From JALQXV01 sp964540445 (lineage in GTDB: Bacteria > Patescibacteriota > Saccharimonadia > Saccharimonadales > 2-12-FULL-41-12): a stretch of DNA of 14,680 nt. The notes beneath the pieces are model-generated. The model searched no databases, was not told the origin of the DNA, and saw nothing but the letters and a program-made list of their open reading frames with translations. The DNA lies in NCBI GenBank assembly GCA_964540445.1, contig CAZIMF010000021.1, positions 1-14,680 on the forward strand, written 5' to 3'. Positions 7,525 to 12,790 of the stretch are shown piece by piece. The position numbers and the translations under genes are program-made. Numbering within the stretch: the first letter of the stretch is position 1; each line of letters begins with the position of its first letter.

Positions 7525-8169
7525 TTAGACGGTCGCCAAGCTGGACTGTGCAAACCTATTGATAATATCTCTGTCGTTTAGAAAATGAGCTACAAAACCG
7601 CCAGAATGGCCAAAGGCAATTGAGCGGTGGTTCTGTACACCGTCAATACCCATACACTCCATCGGCACTACTAAATCGGTCAATTGAGTAAGTACTAACA
7701 AGTGCCGCTTGTCGGGTTCAGACAGTTTTGGTATGGTTTTGGTTTCGGCCATGATCACGCTATCAAAAAATGCCTGTGATGAGTTAGTCTTGTGTAGGCC
7801 AGCGCGACGATACAGCGAGTTTTTGGCAGTCTTTTTATAATCGCCAGCCCGTAAACGACCATGAGAAATAACCGCACAGACATTTTTGTCTTTCATGCGA
7901 GCATAACTATTGAGCGCCAGGCTACCGCCAGCACTGGAGCCGATAATAGCCACGCCATCAAAGCGGGTTAGCATCTCGTCAACCTGATGCGCAACTTGTT
8001 TTAGTTTACTCTCTAAAGTACCGCCGTCTTTCCAGTTGAGGTGAGTATGTACAATAGTTAGACCAGCACGTTGCCACCACCGCTCAACAATTCTGTCTTT
8101 AGGTGTTGTCGTGCCGTCGTTTAAGCCATTTATATACAAAAAACCGATGTTTTCTTTTGCCAGAGCCAT
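7525..8169 (-). CDS. Alpha/beta hydrolase
   Basis: This 214-aa protein has an alpha/beta-hydrolase layout. FLYINGLNDG (10-19) is the first strand and oxyanion loop. IIGSSAGGSLAL (75-86) is the nucleophile elbow with Ser79 in G-x-S-x-G. VLTQLTDLVVP (159-169) supplies the acid Asp165, and FGHSGG (186-191) the catalytic His188. It has no signal peptide, so it is cytoplasmic. The substrate is unknown; esterase or thioesterase activity on small molecules is usual for such proteins. The ATG at 8167-8169 has no Shine-Dalgarno; the extended -10 TGTTATGAT ends 6 nt before it, predicting a leaderless mRNA. A 10-bp-phased direct repeat overlaps its -35 region. Confidence 0.82.
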   Translation of the reverse strand: MALAKENIGFLYINGLNDGTTTPKDRIVERWWQRAGLTIVHTHLNWKDGGTLESKLKQVAHQVDEMLTRFDGVAIIGSSAGGSLALNSYARMKDKNVCAVISHGRLRAGDYKKTAKNSLYRRAGLHKTNSSQAFFDSVIMAETKTIPKLSEPDKRHLLVLTQLTDLVVPMECMGIDGVQNHRSIAFGHSGGFVAHFLNDRDIINRFAQSSLATV

Positions 8170-8175
8170 GGAGCC

Positions 8176-8184
8176 ATCATAACA
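8176..8184 (-). promoter_or_regulatory. Extended -10 promoter of the hydrolase gene (leaderless type)
   Basis: TGTTATGAT on the minus strand, identical to the box at 3254-3262, ends 6 nt before the ATG at 8167-8169. A start codon at or next to the transcript start is predicted. Confidence 0.6.
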
Positions 8185-8186
8185 AA

Positions 8187-8205
8187 ATTGGCCTCGATTG
8201 GCCTC
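8187..8205 (-). repeat. Direct repeat of GAGGCCAAT in 10-bp phase at the hydrolase promoter
   Basis: ATTGGCCTC occurs at 8187-8195 and 8197-8205 (GAGGCCAAT on the minus strand), one helical turn apart. The repeat sits just upstream of the extended -10 box and covers the place where a -35 would be, which suggests a binding site for a regulator. Confidence 0.5.
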
Positions 8206-8213
8206 TTTTATGT

Positions 8214-8239
8214 AAGTGCTCCTGCTCTTCGCAGCACTT
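8214..8239 (-). terminator. Hairpin downstream of the DHFR-like gene, possible weak terminator
   Basis: AAGTGCT (8214-8220) pairs with AGCACTT (8233-8239) across a 12-nt loop, 14 nt after the stop of the DHFR-like gene. On the minus strand it is followed only by ACATAAAAG, not a T-run, so termination would be inefficient; transcript protection is another possible role. Confidence 0.35.
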
Positions 8240-8253
8240 CTGCTGCAACTATA

Positions 8254-8862
8254 TTAGGAGAATGAGCCGGTTTTAACATCGCCGGATCTTTTGTAGTTGG
8301 CAAAGATAACACCACGGGGCGTGGTTTTAGATTCTACTAGCTCAAATGCCGCTGGCATTGTTCCTTCTGCAAACAGGCGCTTACCACCGGCAAGTGTTAC
8401 CGGGAAGATCTTGAGCCATAGTTCGTCAACTAGGTCATTCTTAAATAACGTCTGTATAAAATTACCACTGCCGTGGACTTGCAGCATTGGGCCGTCTTGC
8501 TGTTTTAACTCTTTTAGCTTGGCGGCTACATCACCCTCGATGAGCACAGATTTTTCCCAGGTTAATGTTGGCGATGAAGCAGAAACAACATATTTTGTCG
8601 CTTTATTGAATGGCTCAGCCACCGGGCCTGCTGGATCTTGCTTTGGCCAATAGCCTGCGAATATATCGTAGGTTTTTCTGCCAAGCAGTAAATCAAACGG
8701 CATACTCATTTGTTCGCCCATTATAGAGCCCGAAAACTCATCCGAATAAGGCACGGTCCAACCGCCATACTGAAAATTGCTTGAGGGATCTTCTTCTGGC
8801 CCGCCAGGAGCCTGCATTACACCATCGAGACTGATAAAACTTAATACAACTATTTTTCTCAT
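8254..8862 (-). CDS. RibD C-terminal/dihydrofolate-reductase-like oxidoreductase
   Basis: This 202-aa protein has the RibD-C/DHFR-like pattern: VVLSFISLDGVMQAPGG (5-21), LLLGRKTYDIFAGYWP (58-73), YVVSAS (91-96), the nucleotide-loop motif HGSGNF (130-135) and the VDELWLKIFPVTLAGGKRLF segment (145-164, given here only by its ends VDELW and GKRLF). In this family it reduces a folate or pterin/pyrimidine-like substrate with NADPH; many standalone members have unknown substrates, and it should not be called a true dihydrofolate reductase. The ATG has no Shine-Dalgarno; TGATATCAT ends 6 nt upstream, predicting a leaderless mRNA. It has its own promoter, just beyond the terminator of the secreted protein gene. 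Confidence 0.88.
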   Translation of the reverse strand: MRKIVVLSFISLDGVMQAPGGPEEDPSSNFQYGGWTVPYSDEFSGSIMGEQMSMPFDLLLGRKTYDIFAGYWPKQDPAGPVAEPFNKATKYVVSASSPTLTWEKSVLIEGDVAAKLKELKQQDGPMLQVHGSGNFIQTLFKNDLVDELWLKIFPVTLAGGKRLFAEGTMPAAFELVESKTTPRGVIFANYKRSGDVKTGSFS

Positions 8863-8868
8863 ATCTCT

Positions 8869-8877
8869 ATGATATCA
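8869..8877 (-). promoter_or_regulatory. Extended -10 promoter of the DHFR-like gene (leaderless type)
   Basis: TGATATCAT on the minus strand (TG-n-TATCAT) ends 6 nt before the ATG at 8860-8862. The T-run of the preceding terminator lies only about 10 nt upstream, so the two signals are packed back to back. Confidence 0.55.
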
Positions 8878-8886
8878 AAATCTAAC

Positions 8887-8914
8887 AAAAAACTCTGCCG
8901 CTATATGCAAGAGT
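8887..8914 (-). terminator. Rho-independent terminator overlapping the end of the secreted protein gene
   Basis: On the minus strand ACTCT (8910-8914) pairs with AGAGT (8892-8896), extended by a GC pair beyond a bulged T, and the stem is followed by TTTTTTG. The left arm lies in the last coding codons and the loop contains the TAG stop at 8901-8903, so the terminator is partly coding. Confidence 0.6.
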
Positions 8915-9770
8915 GGTTATTGTCTAGATTCTTGACGACGTACTGGGTCAATGAAATAAAGCCACCAGCCGTAAGTGGAGCAACACTACAATTAGACTTT
9001 GCATTAGCAAGGCTGGCACCGCTTGGTCGCCAGTTGGGCAGCCCGTTTAGATTACTTGTGGCACTAACATTATTGCCGGTGATGGTAGCCCACTGCACGG
9101 CTGTTGAATACAGCCCAATGGCAGCCCCTTTAGATTTGTAATATGCACCAAATCCTTCTATGGCGGTGGTATTACGAATAAGCGCTTCGTTACTGCCAGA
9201 CTGCCACGTATTCATGGTTTCAACATCAAGCCACCACATATAATCGCCGGTGTTTGAATTTATGCCTTTACTAGTGGCTGCTGTCTTAAAGACGCCTTCG
9301 GTATAAATTGAGCGGTTCCAGCCATACAGCCAGGAACAAGCTTTGTCATTAGCGCCATTACATGGACCATACGGGTTAGCCGGGGCATTACCATTTGCGT
9401 CGGTAGAAGTAGACGGCCAGGTAGTTATTTGATTTATAACTTCGCCGGGGTTAGCCGTGTTTACATATAATTGATATTTCGACTGATTGGAGCCAACCTT
9501 TGCTTTGCCAGTCCATACAAGTTGGTCTGCCAGACAATTGTTAGCTGTTGCAGCATTGCCACCGTTTACTCCAACAATCCCAAAATAATGGTCAGTGGGC
9601 AGGCTCTTGCCGCACTGCGGGTACGAAACATCGTAGCCCACAAACTCAACCGTTGGTGGTGGCTTTGGACTGCCACTTGGTGCCGTAGGCTTGGCAGCGA
9701 AAGCAATTGATGGAATGAGTAAAACTGCAAGCATTGGCACTGCAGCAAATAAAGTAATGAGTCTTTTCAT
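8901..9770 (-). CDS. Secreted GH25-like (DUF1906-related) TIM-barrel protein, possible cell-wall hydrolase
   Basis: This 289-aa protein has a signal peptide (MKRLITLF charge and a hydrophobic core to about residue 25, cleavage near AFA/AKP), a short Pro-rich linker (28-40) and one domain. The domain starts GYDVSYPQCG (45-54), continues with FGIVGVNGG (63-71), YVNTANPG (102-109), the acidic strand WWLDVETMNTW (179-189), GLYST (219-223) and SLTQYV (273-278). The barrel strand order and D47, D182 and E184 recall GH25 lysozymes and DUF1906 proteins common in actinobacteria. Six Cys (53, 79, 137, 145, 261, 288) suggest disulfides outside the cell. Activity is inferred only. The start has no Shine-Dalgarno; TGCTATACT ends 7 nt upstream, predicting a leaderless mRNA. 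Confidence 0.8.
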   Translation of the reverse strand: MKRLITLFAAVPMLAVLLIPSIAFAAKPTAPSGSPKPPPTVEFVGYDVSYPQCGKSLPTDHYFGIVGVNGGNAATANNCLADQLVWTGKAKVGSNQSKYQLYVNTANPGEVINQITTWPSTSTDANGNAPANPYGPCNGANDKACSWLYGWNRSIYTEGVFKTAATSKGINSNTGDYMWWLDVETMNTWQSGSNEALIRNTTAIEGFGAYYKSKGAAIGLYSTAVQWATITGNNVSATSNLNGLPNWRPSGASLANAKSNCSVAPLTAGGFISLTQYVVKNLDNNHSCI

Positions 9771-9777
9771 ATAACTA

Positions 9778-9786
9778 AGTATAGCA
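9778..9786 (-). promoter_or_regulatory. Extended -10 promoter of the secreted protein gene (leaderless type)
   Basis: TGCTATACT on the minus strand (TG-n-TATACT) ends 7 nt before the ATG at 9768-9770. No -35 is evident. There is no Shine-Dalgarno between the box and the start codon. Confidence 0.6.
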
Positions 9787-9809
9787 AAAGTGTAGGGTGT
9801 GGTCTTGTT

Positions 9810-9835
9810 AGCGCTATGCTACGAAGCTAAGCGCT
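9810..9835. other. Hairpin with short stem, internal loop and tetraloop between two genes
   Basis: On the minus strand AGCGCT, a 2x2 internal loop, GCT, loop TCGT, AGC and AGCGCT fold into one stem. It lies after the Nudix gene and before the promoter of the secreted protein gene. No T-run follows (AACAAGACC), so it is not a classical terminator; it may be a Rho-assisted end, an mRNA-stabilising stem or an operator. A 12-bp palindrome CTTAAATTTAAG sits nearby at 9853-9864. Confidence 0.4.
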
Positions 9836-9878
9836 GCTTCTTAGTTAGAGACCTTAAATTTAAGTAACACCTGCGTTC

Positions 9879-10406
9879 TTATATAGTTTTTAGCTCTAGT
9901 GCCTTATCAATGGCATAAGGTAGATCATCTAGTATTTCGTACGATTCAAGTTGTTTTCTTGTAATCCACGCATAATCGGTATGCTCATGGTCTAAAGTAA
10001 TTTTTGGTTTTGATTTTAATGTAATTAAACAGGCAAAGACAATATACTTTCGCTTTTCTTTTGGATTTTCTACTGTGTATGATTTTGCCACCTTAATGTC
10101 TTCGAGGCTAACATCAAGTCCTAACTCTTCCTTTGCTTCCTGTTGTGCAATTTCTTTTACTGGTTTAGCCTCGTCAATGAAGCCATTAATTGTAGACCAA
10201 TAGCCTTCTGCATCTGCAAGCCCATAACCCCGCTTCGCAAGCAGTAGTTCATTCCCAAACAAAACGGTACACATTACTATCGGAGCAGTATCAGCGTGAG
10301 TATAATTGACAGCCTTATTTTCGTATAAGCCATACGCTTCAAGAGCTTTTTCTAGCCAAAATGGTAATTCTGCTTCATCAATTCCTGCTGTTATTTTGAA
10401 GCTCAT
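9879..10406 (-). CDS. Nudix hydrolase with a variant Nudix box
   Basis: This 175-aa protein has the Nudix fold: strand PIVMCTVLFGNELLLAKRG (42-60) and a Nudix box from G75 to L97. The box keeps G75, the metal-binding E90, E93 and E94 and the end G96-L97, but has Lys81 where the consensus has Glu and Gln89 where it has Arg (QEAKEELGL for REUxEExGU). It should hydrolyse a nucleoside diphosphate derivative in the cytoplasm; the substrate is unknown. The late strand DYAWITRKQL is also typical. The N-terminal 40 residues are an added helical part. Its ATG overlaps the TGA stop of the NIF3-like gene (ATGA), so the two are translated together. Confidence 0.92.
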   Translation of the reverse strand: MSFKITAGIDEAELPFWLEKALEAYGLYENKAVNYTHADTAPIVMCTVLFGNELLLAKRGYGLADAEGYWSTINGFIDEAKPVKEIAQQEAKEELGLDVSLEDIKVAKSYTVENPKEKRKYIVFACLITLKSKPKITLDHEHTDYAWITRKQLESYEILDDLPYAIDKALELKTI

Positions 10407-10720
10407 ACATCTATAAGTTCGTATATATCAATGACAGGCTCTTCATAAGAGTGCGCCCCACGAATTGCTGCCACCACTGCTTTAACACTCTCACTATCAC
10501 AGGTAATTTCAATTCGTTCTTCTGCAACTTCCTCAAGTTTGTCAATTTTCCCTATTACAGGATTTGCACCATCTACAGGCAAAAATCTTCCGATTCCTTT
10601 TGCAGAAAAGCTACAGTGAGTGTAATTGCCGACCTTCCCCCCGCCAGCATTACCTATAGCTTCTCGTAGTTTATCGGCCTCGTTTTCGGGTACGGTTACT
10701 ATAACTTTATAACTGCTCAT
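10403..10720 (-). CDS. Standalone NIF3/YqfO-insert-like (CutA-like fold) protein
   Basis: This 105-aa protein matches the central ferredoxin-like insert domain of NIF3-family proteins such as YqfO: YKVIVTVPENEADKLREAIG (4-23), then GGGKVGNYTHCSFS (26-39), GRFLPVDGANP (44-54), KLEEVAEERIE (61-71) and AHSYEEPVIDIY (89-100). It lacks the metal-binding NIF3 halves, so it is a lone PII/CutA-like domain that probably forms trimers. A role in binding a small ligand or metal is only inferred. Its stop overlaps the Nudix start. Although GGAG lies upstream, it is 13 nt from the ATG and belongs to a -10 region (TATGAT ends 6 nt before ATG), so a leaderless mRNA is more likely. Confidence 0.85.
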   Translation of the reverse strand: MSSYKVIVTVPENEADKLREAIGNAGGGKVGNYTHCSFSAKGIGRFLPVDGANPVIGKIDKLEEVAEERIEITCDSESVKAVVAAIRGAHSYEEPVIDIYELIDV

Positions 10721-10726
10721 AGCTAT

Positions 10727-10732
10727 ATCATA
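10727..10732 (-). promoter_or_regulatory. -10 box for the NIF3-like/Nudix pair (leaderless type)
   Basis: TATGAT on the minus strand ends 6 nt before the ATG at 10718-10720. It lacks the TG extension (AGT precedes it), but the distance equals that of the other leaderless boxes. It is divergent to, and only about 20 bp from, the promoter of the plus-strand kinase gene. Confidence 0.5.
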
Positions 10733-10750
10733 ACTCCTATGTATTTTGCA

Positions 10751-10759
10751 TGCTAAAGT
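10751..10759 (+). promoter_or_regulatory. Extended -10 promoter of the P-loop kinase gene (leaderless type)
   Basis: TGCTAAAGT on the plus strand (TG-n-TAAAGT) ends 6 nt before the ATG at 10766-10768. There is no Shine-Dalgarno between. It lies where the -35 of the divergent promoter at 10727-10732 would be, so the two may exclude one another. Confidence 0.5.
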
Positions 10760-10765
10760 TTATAC

Positions 10766-11344
10766 ATGAACATATTGATACTTGAGGGAATAGCTACAAG
10801 CGGTAAGTCTACGATTATCACTGAACTATCTAAAGATTTATCTGCAAAGATATCCATAATGGTTGCCGACGAGACCGAAACCCATATCCCAATAATGGAG
10901 AAACTGAACGAGTCTCATATAGGCTTTTACCTAGACCTTATCAATGACTACTTAAATAAACGAGCAGATGTTGTTATCTTTGATAGGCTTTACCTTACGC
11001 AAGCTTTTAGAGCTAACATTGGCCTAAAAGAATATGAGCCGGTAGAAAAACTGCTTTTACCGCACGCTCCTTTGACTATATTTCTAAAGGTTGACGAGGG
11101 CTCAATAGCAGAAAGAGTTAGCAAAGCAACCGAACATCGCGATTCAGAGTGGGGCGAATACGTAAAAACAAGGGGCGCATCGGTTGAAGAAATTGCGCAG
11201 TATTATATTGAGCAACAACGAAATCAGCTGCAATTACTTAAACAATCCATTATTCCTTACACTATCTTTGATACAACTAACCACGACTATACTCGTATTA
11301 AAAACGAAATCATTAAAGAGCTAAAACTCAAGATTAACAGATAA
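10766..11344 (+). CDS. Thymidylate-kinase-like P-loop nucleotide kinase
   Basis: This 192-aa protein is the only plus-strand gene. It has the P-loop EGIATSGKST (residues 7-16, with Gly13-Lys14-Ser15-Thr16), a Walker-B-like strand and the motif VVIFDRLYLTQAFR (69-82), where Asp73-Arg74 resembles the DR(Y/F) motif of dTMP kinases and deoxynucleoside kinases. PHAPLTIFLKVD (98-109 region) is the following core strand and a basic ERVSKATEHR segment is a likely lid. It probably transfers phosphate from ATP to a nucleotide or similar small substrate. It may not be the housekeeping enzyme, since the sequence differs clearly from standard tmk. No Shine-Dalgarno is present; the start fits a leaderless mRNA. 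Confidence 0.8.
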   Translation: MNILILEGIATSGKSTIITELSKDLSAKISIMVADETETHIPIMEKLNESHIGFYLDLINDYLNKRADVVIFDRLYLTQAFRANIGLKEYEPVEKLLLPHAPLTIFLKVDEGSIAERVSKATEHRDSEWGEYVKTRGASVEEIAQYYIEQQRNQLQLLKQSIIPYTIFDTTNHDYTRIKNEIIKELKLKINR

Positions 11345-11376
11345 GAAAGCTTTTTTTGGGCTCTACGCGTTCCCGT

Positions 11377-11799
11377 CTACATTGGGTCGAATTCTACTGT
11401 CCACTCAATACCGTATTTGTCTCTAAGCATAGCAAAATAGGTGCCCCAAGGGCTCTCCGCCATAGGCATTTCAACGGCACCCCCTGCTGAAAGACCCGTG
11501 AATAGCTTATCGGCTTCTTCTTTAGTTTCTGCGTGGACCGATATTTTAGATCTATTTTCATTTTCACTCACTGGACCCATACTCTCGGGAACATCATTGG
11601 CTATTAACGTATTTCCACCAATCGGCAAAACAATACGCATGATTTTATTTGCTTCGTTTTCTGGTACCGGGAACTCAGCGCTTTCTATATCTTTAAAGCG
11701 TACAATGGTTTTAAACTCGCCACCAAACACAGATTTGTAAAAATTAAAGGCTTCTTCGGCATTTCCGTTGAAGTTAATATAAGGATTGATAGTTGCCAT
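11377..11799 (-). CDS. PhnB-like VOC protein (3-demethylubiquinone methyltransferase-type fold)
   Basis: This 140-aa protein begins INPYINFNGNAEEAFNFY and goes on KSVFGGEF, the standard start of PhnB-like VOC proteins, and ends with SPWGTYFAMLRDKYGIEW, the family's closing strand-turn. The MRIVLPIGGNTLIANDVPES region (54-73) is the middle strand pair. The family is common, small and often of unknown substrate; some relatives carry resistance or methyltransferase-like names without proof of activity. The ATG at 11797-11799 has AAGGGG at good spacing. Its promoter (11836-11844) sits just past the terminator of the upstream transcript. It converges with the kinase gene, with 32 nt between their stops. 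Confidence 0.9.
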   Translation of the reverse strand: MATINPYINFNGNAEEAFNFYKSVFGGEFKTIVRFKDIESAEFPVPENEANKIMRIVLPIGGNTLIANDVPESMGPVSENENRSKISVHAETKEEADKLFTGLSAGGAVEMPMAESPWGTYFAMLRDKYGIEWTVEFDPM

Positions 11800-11835
11800 T
11801 TAGATTATTCCCCTTGAAGAATTAGTTTCATCTCT

Positions 11836-11844
11836 ATTTTAGCA
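11836..11844 (-). promoter_or_regulatory. Extended -10 promoter of the PhnB-like gene
   Basis: TGCTAAAAT on the minus strand is an extended -10. A start near 11829 leaves a leader of about 30 nt containing the AAGGGG Shine-Dalgarno. It directly follows the T-run of the terminator at 11846-11887. Confidence 0.5.
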
Positions 11845-11845
11845 A

Positions 11846-11887
11846 ACAAAAATACCTCTATTAAAGATGAGATAGTCCTTTAGAGGT
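11846..11887 (-). terminator. Rho-independent terminator after the small membrane protein gene
   Basis: On the minus strand ACCTCTAAAG (11878-11887) pairs with CTTT and AGAGGT (11854-11866, with a 3-nt bulge between the two blocks), and the stem is followed by ATTTTTG. It ends the transcript of the 57-aa membrane protein gene and insulates the PhnB-like gene. Confidence 0.65.
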
Positions 11888-11891
11888 CAAT

Positions 11892-11933
11892 TCTCGAGAT
11901 GCCTTATCGAGAGCATCTATCTTACTAAGTAAG
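11892..11933 (-). other. Overlapping, mutually exclusive hairpins in a 3' untranslated region
   Basis: On the minus strand GATGC, TCTCGA, TAAG, GCATC and TCGAGA follow one another without gaps (11892-11917). GATGC can pair with GCATC or TCTCGA with TCGAGA, but both at once would need a pseudoknot with no connecting loops, which is sterically poor. A further stem CTTACT/AGTAAG (11921-11933) adjoins. The element lies between the stop of the 57-aa gene and its terminator, so it belongs to a structured 3' region or to a small RNA. No known RNA family is recognised. Confidence 0.4.
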
Positions 11934-12004
11934 TACTAGGAAAGTCTGCTAAGGGTTTGCACTTCGTAGAATTGTTAAGTTGTTTAACCTGCCATCAAAC
12001 TTGA

Positions 12005-12178
12005 TTACTTAATCTTTGAAGCTTTTAGATAAATAAGCGCTATTGGCACAAATATAAACATCGCTAATACTGTAACTATAGGTAGGTTTGGACCTTCGGA
12101 GTCATTAATTAGAAAAAATACCAATCTTGAAATAGAAAAGGAAATGATAAGGAGTATAAATAAAGTAGCTTTTTTCAT
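12005..12178 (-). CDS. Small two-helix membrane protein (57 aa)
   Basis: A 57-codon frame starts with ATG at 12176-12178 and ends with TAA at 12005-12007. The peptide has a Lys-rich start (MKKATLFILLII), a first membrane segment at about 4-24, a short acidic loop (NDSEGPN, 25-31) and a second segment at about 32-51, then a basic end (LKASKIK). Both ends would lie in the cytoplasm. The family is not recognised. No Shine-Dalgarno precedes it, but its ATG overlaps the stop of an 8-codon leader (GTATGA), so it is probably translated by coupling. A terminator about 120 nt downstream ends the transcript. Hydrophobicity pattern and promoter support a real gene. Confidence 0.7.
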   Translation of the reverse strand: MKKATLFILLIISFSISRLVFFLINDSEGPNLPIVTVLAMFIFVPIALIYLKASKIK

Positions 12179-12201
12179 ACATCTAATTTTTTCGGGGTCA
12201 T
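12175..12201 (-). CDS. Leader peptide MTPKKLDV, coupled to the small membrane protein
   Basis: The frame ATG (12199-12201) to TGA (12175-12177) encodes eight residues. Its ATG stands 6 nt after an extended -10 box (TGTTAAAAT), the spacing of the other leaderless genes, and its TGA overlaps the ATG of the 57-aa gene by two bases. Ribosomes binding the bare 5' end would translate it, stop and restart on the membrane protein. Translation is inferred. Confidence 0.5.
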   Translation of the reverse strand: MTPKKLDV

Positions 12202-12207
12202 TACTAT

Positions 12208-12216
12208 ATTTTAACA
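12208..12216 (-). promoter_or_regulatory. Extended -10 promoter of the leader peptide and small membrane protein
   Basis: TGTTAAAAT on the minus strand (TG-n-TAAAAT) ends 6 nt before the ATG of the leader peptide and 29 nt before the ATG of the membrane protein. Confidence 0.6.
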
Positions 12217-12260
12217 GAGTATTTGAGAGTTGTTATTTACTAAGGCTTTTATAAATCAGC

Positions 12261-12758
12261 TTACTCTTGGCTACTCAGAAGATCTTTAACCTTTTCAAGC
12301 GATATGTCTACTCGGTAGTCACGAATAAACTCACCGTCTTTTACTTCTGCGTCATTCATCCAGATGCGTTGAGGAACGGCTCTGTAAACACGCCTAATGG
12401 CATCGCCAAGGAAGTCATTTGACTTACCTTCATAATCCTCACCTTTCTTAATCTTTCTAACACTAAGGATTTCTTCTGGGTCATTTAGTTCAATGGCTTT
12501 TGCTTCAATGTAGACACCTTCGCCATCACCTTCCGGAACGGTGCTGTCATAAATCACAATAAATACATTCTTATTCTCGCGAACATTTTGTGAGTGCTGG
12601 TTCTGCTTATCCGAGAACCAATAAATATTTAGCTGGTTATCATATTCGTGGGCGACTGGGCTATTCCAGGGCTTACCGTCTTTATTTGCAGTAGCGATAG
12701 TTGCATAGCGTATCTTACGTAAAATCTCTACTACTCGTTTGTCGTGGTATTCACTCAC
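12261..12758 (-). CDS. Pyridoxamine 5'-phosphate oxidase-family flavin-binding protein
   Basis: This 165-aa protein has the split-barrel PNPOx fold: RKIRYATIATANKDGKPWNSP (14-34, shown by its ends RKIRYATI and PWNSPV), then LNIYWFSDKQNQHSQNV (43-59), NVFIVIYDS (64-72) and GVYIEAKAIEL (81-91). These strands form the FMN cleft; the SDKQNQHSQN segment fits the phosphate-binding position. The standalone small members usually bind FMN or F420 and have unknown substrates, so a PdxH function should not be assumed. The start is GTG at 12756-12758; AGGA lies upstream at long spacing. It follows the OmpA-like gene by 32 nt and is probably cotranscribed. The end has no terminator that I can see. Confidence 0.85.
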   Translation of the reverse strand: MSEYHDKRVVEILRKIRYATIATANKDGKPWNSPVAHEYDNQLNIYWFSDKQNQHSQNVRENKNVFIVIYDSTVPEGDGEGVYIEAKAIELNDPEEILSVRKIKKGEDYEGKSNDFLGDAIRRVYRAVPQRIWMNDAEVKDGEFIRDYRVDISLEKVKDLLSSQE

Positions 12759-12790
12759 TTAAACCAACTTCTTTTCCTCAAGTTTTAGGC

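Noticed and set aside
8869..9141. Plus-strand open frame of 90 codons
   Set aside because: It lies antisense to the secreted GH25-like gene, which has a signal peptide, promoter and terminator; the translation shows no family features.
6164..10405. UGA recoded as glycine
   Set aside because: TGA ends several complete genes at the expected family length, so the standard bacterial code applies.
10734..10737. GGAG as Shine-Dalgarno of the NIF3-like gene
   Set aside because: It is 13 nt from the ATG, too far for normal use, and a TATGAT box at the leaderless distance lies between.
11345..11360. Terminator after the plus-strand kinase gene
   Set aside because: A seven-T run is present (AAAGCTTTTTTT) but the only stem before it is the 8-bp palindrome AAAGCTTT, which cannot form a stable hairpin.
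11892..11917. H-type pseudoknot with both stems formed
   Set aside because: There are no bases left to bridge the grooves; alternative single hairpins are more plausible.
11882..12004. tRNA or SRP RNA in the gene-poor stretch
   Set aside because: No cloverleaf, T-loop consensus or SRP tetraloop motif is present on either strand.
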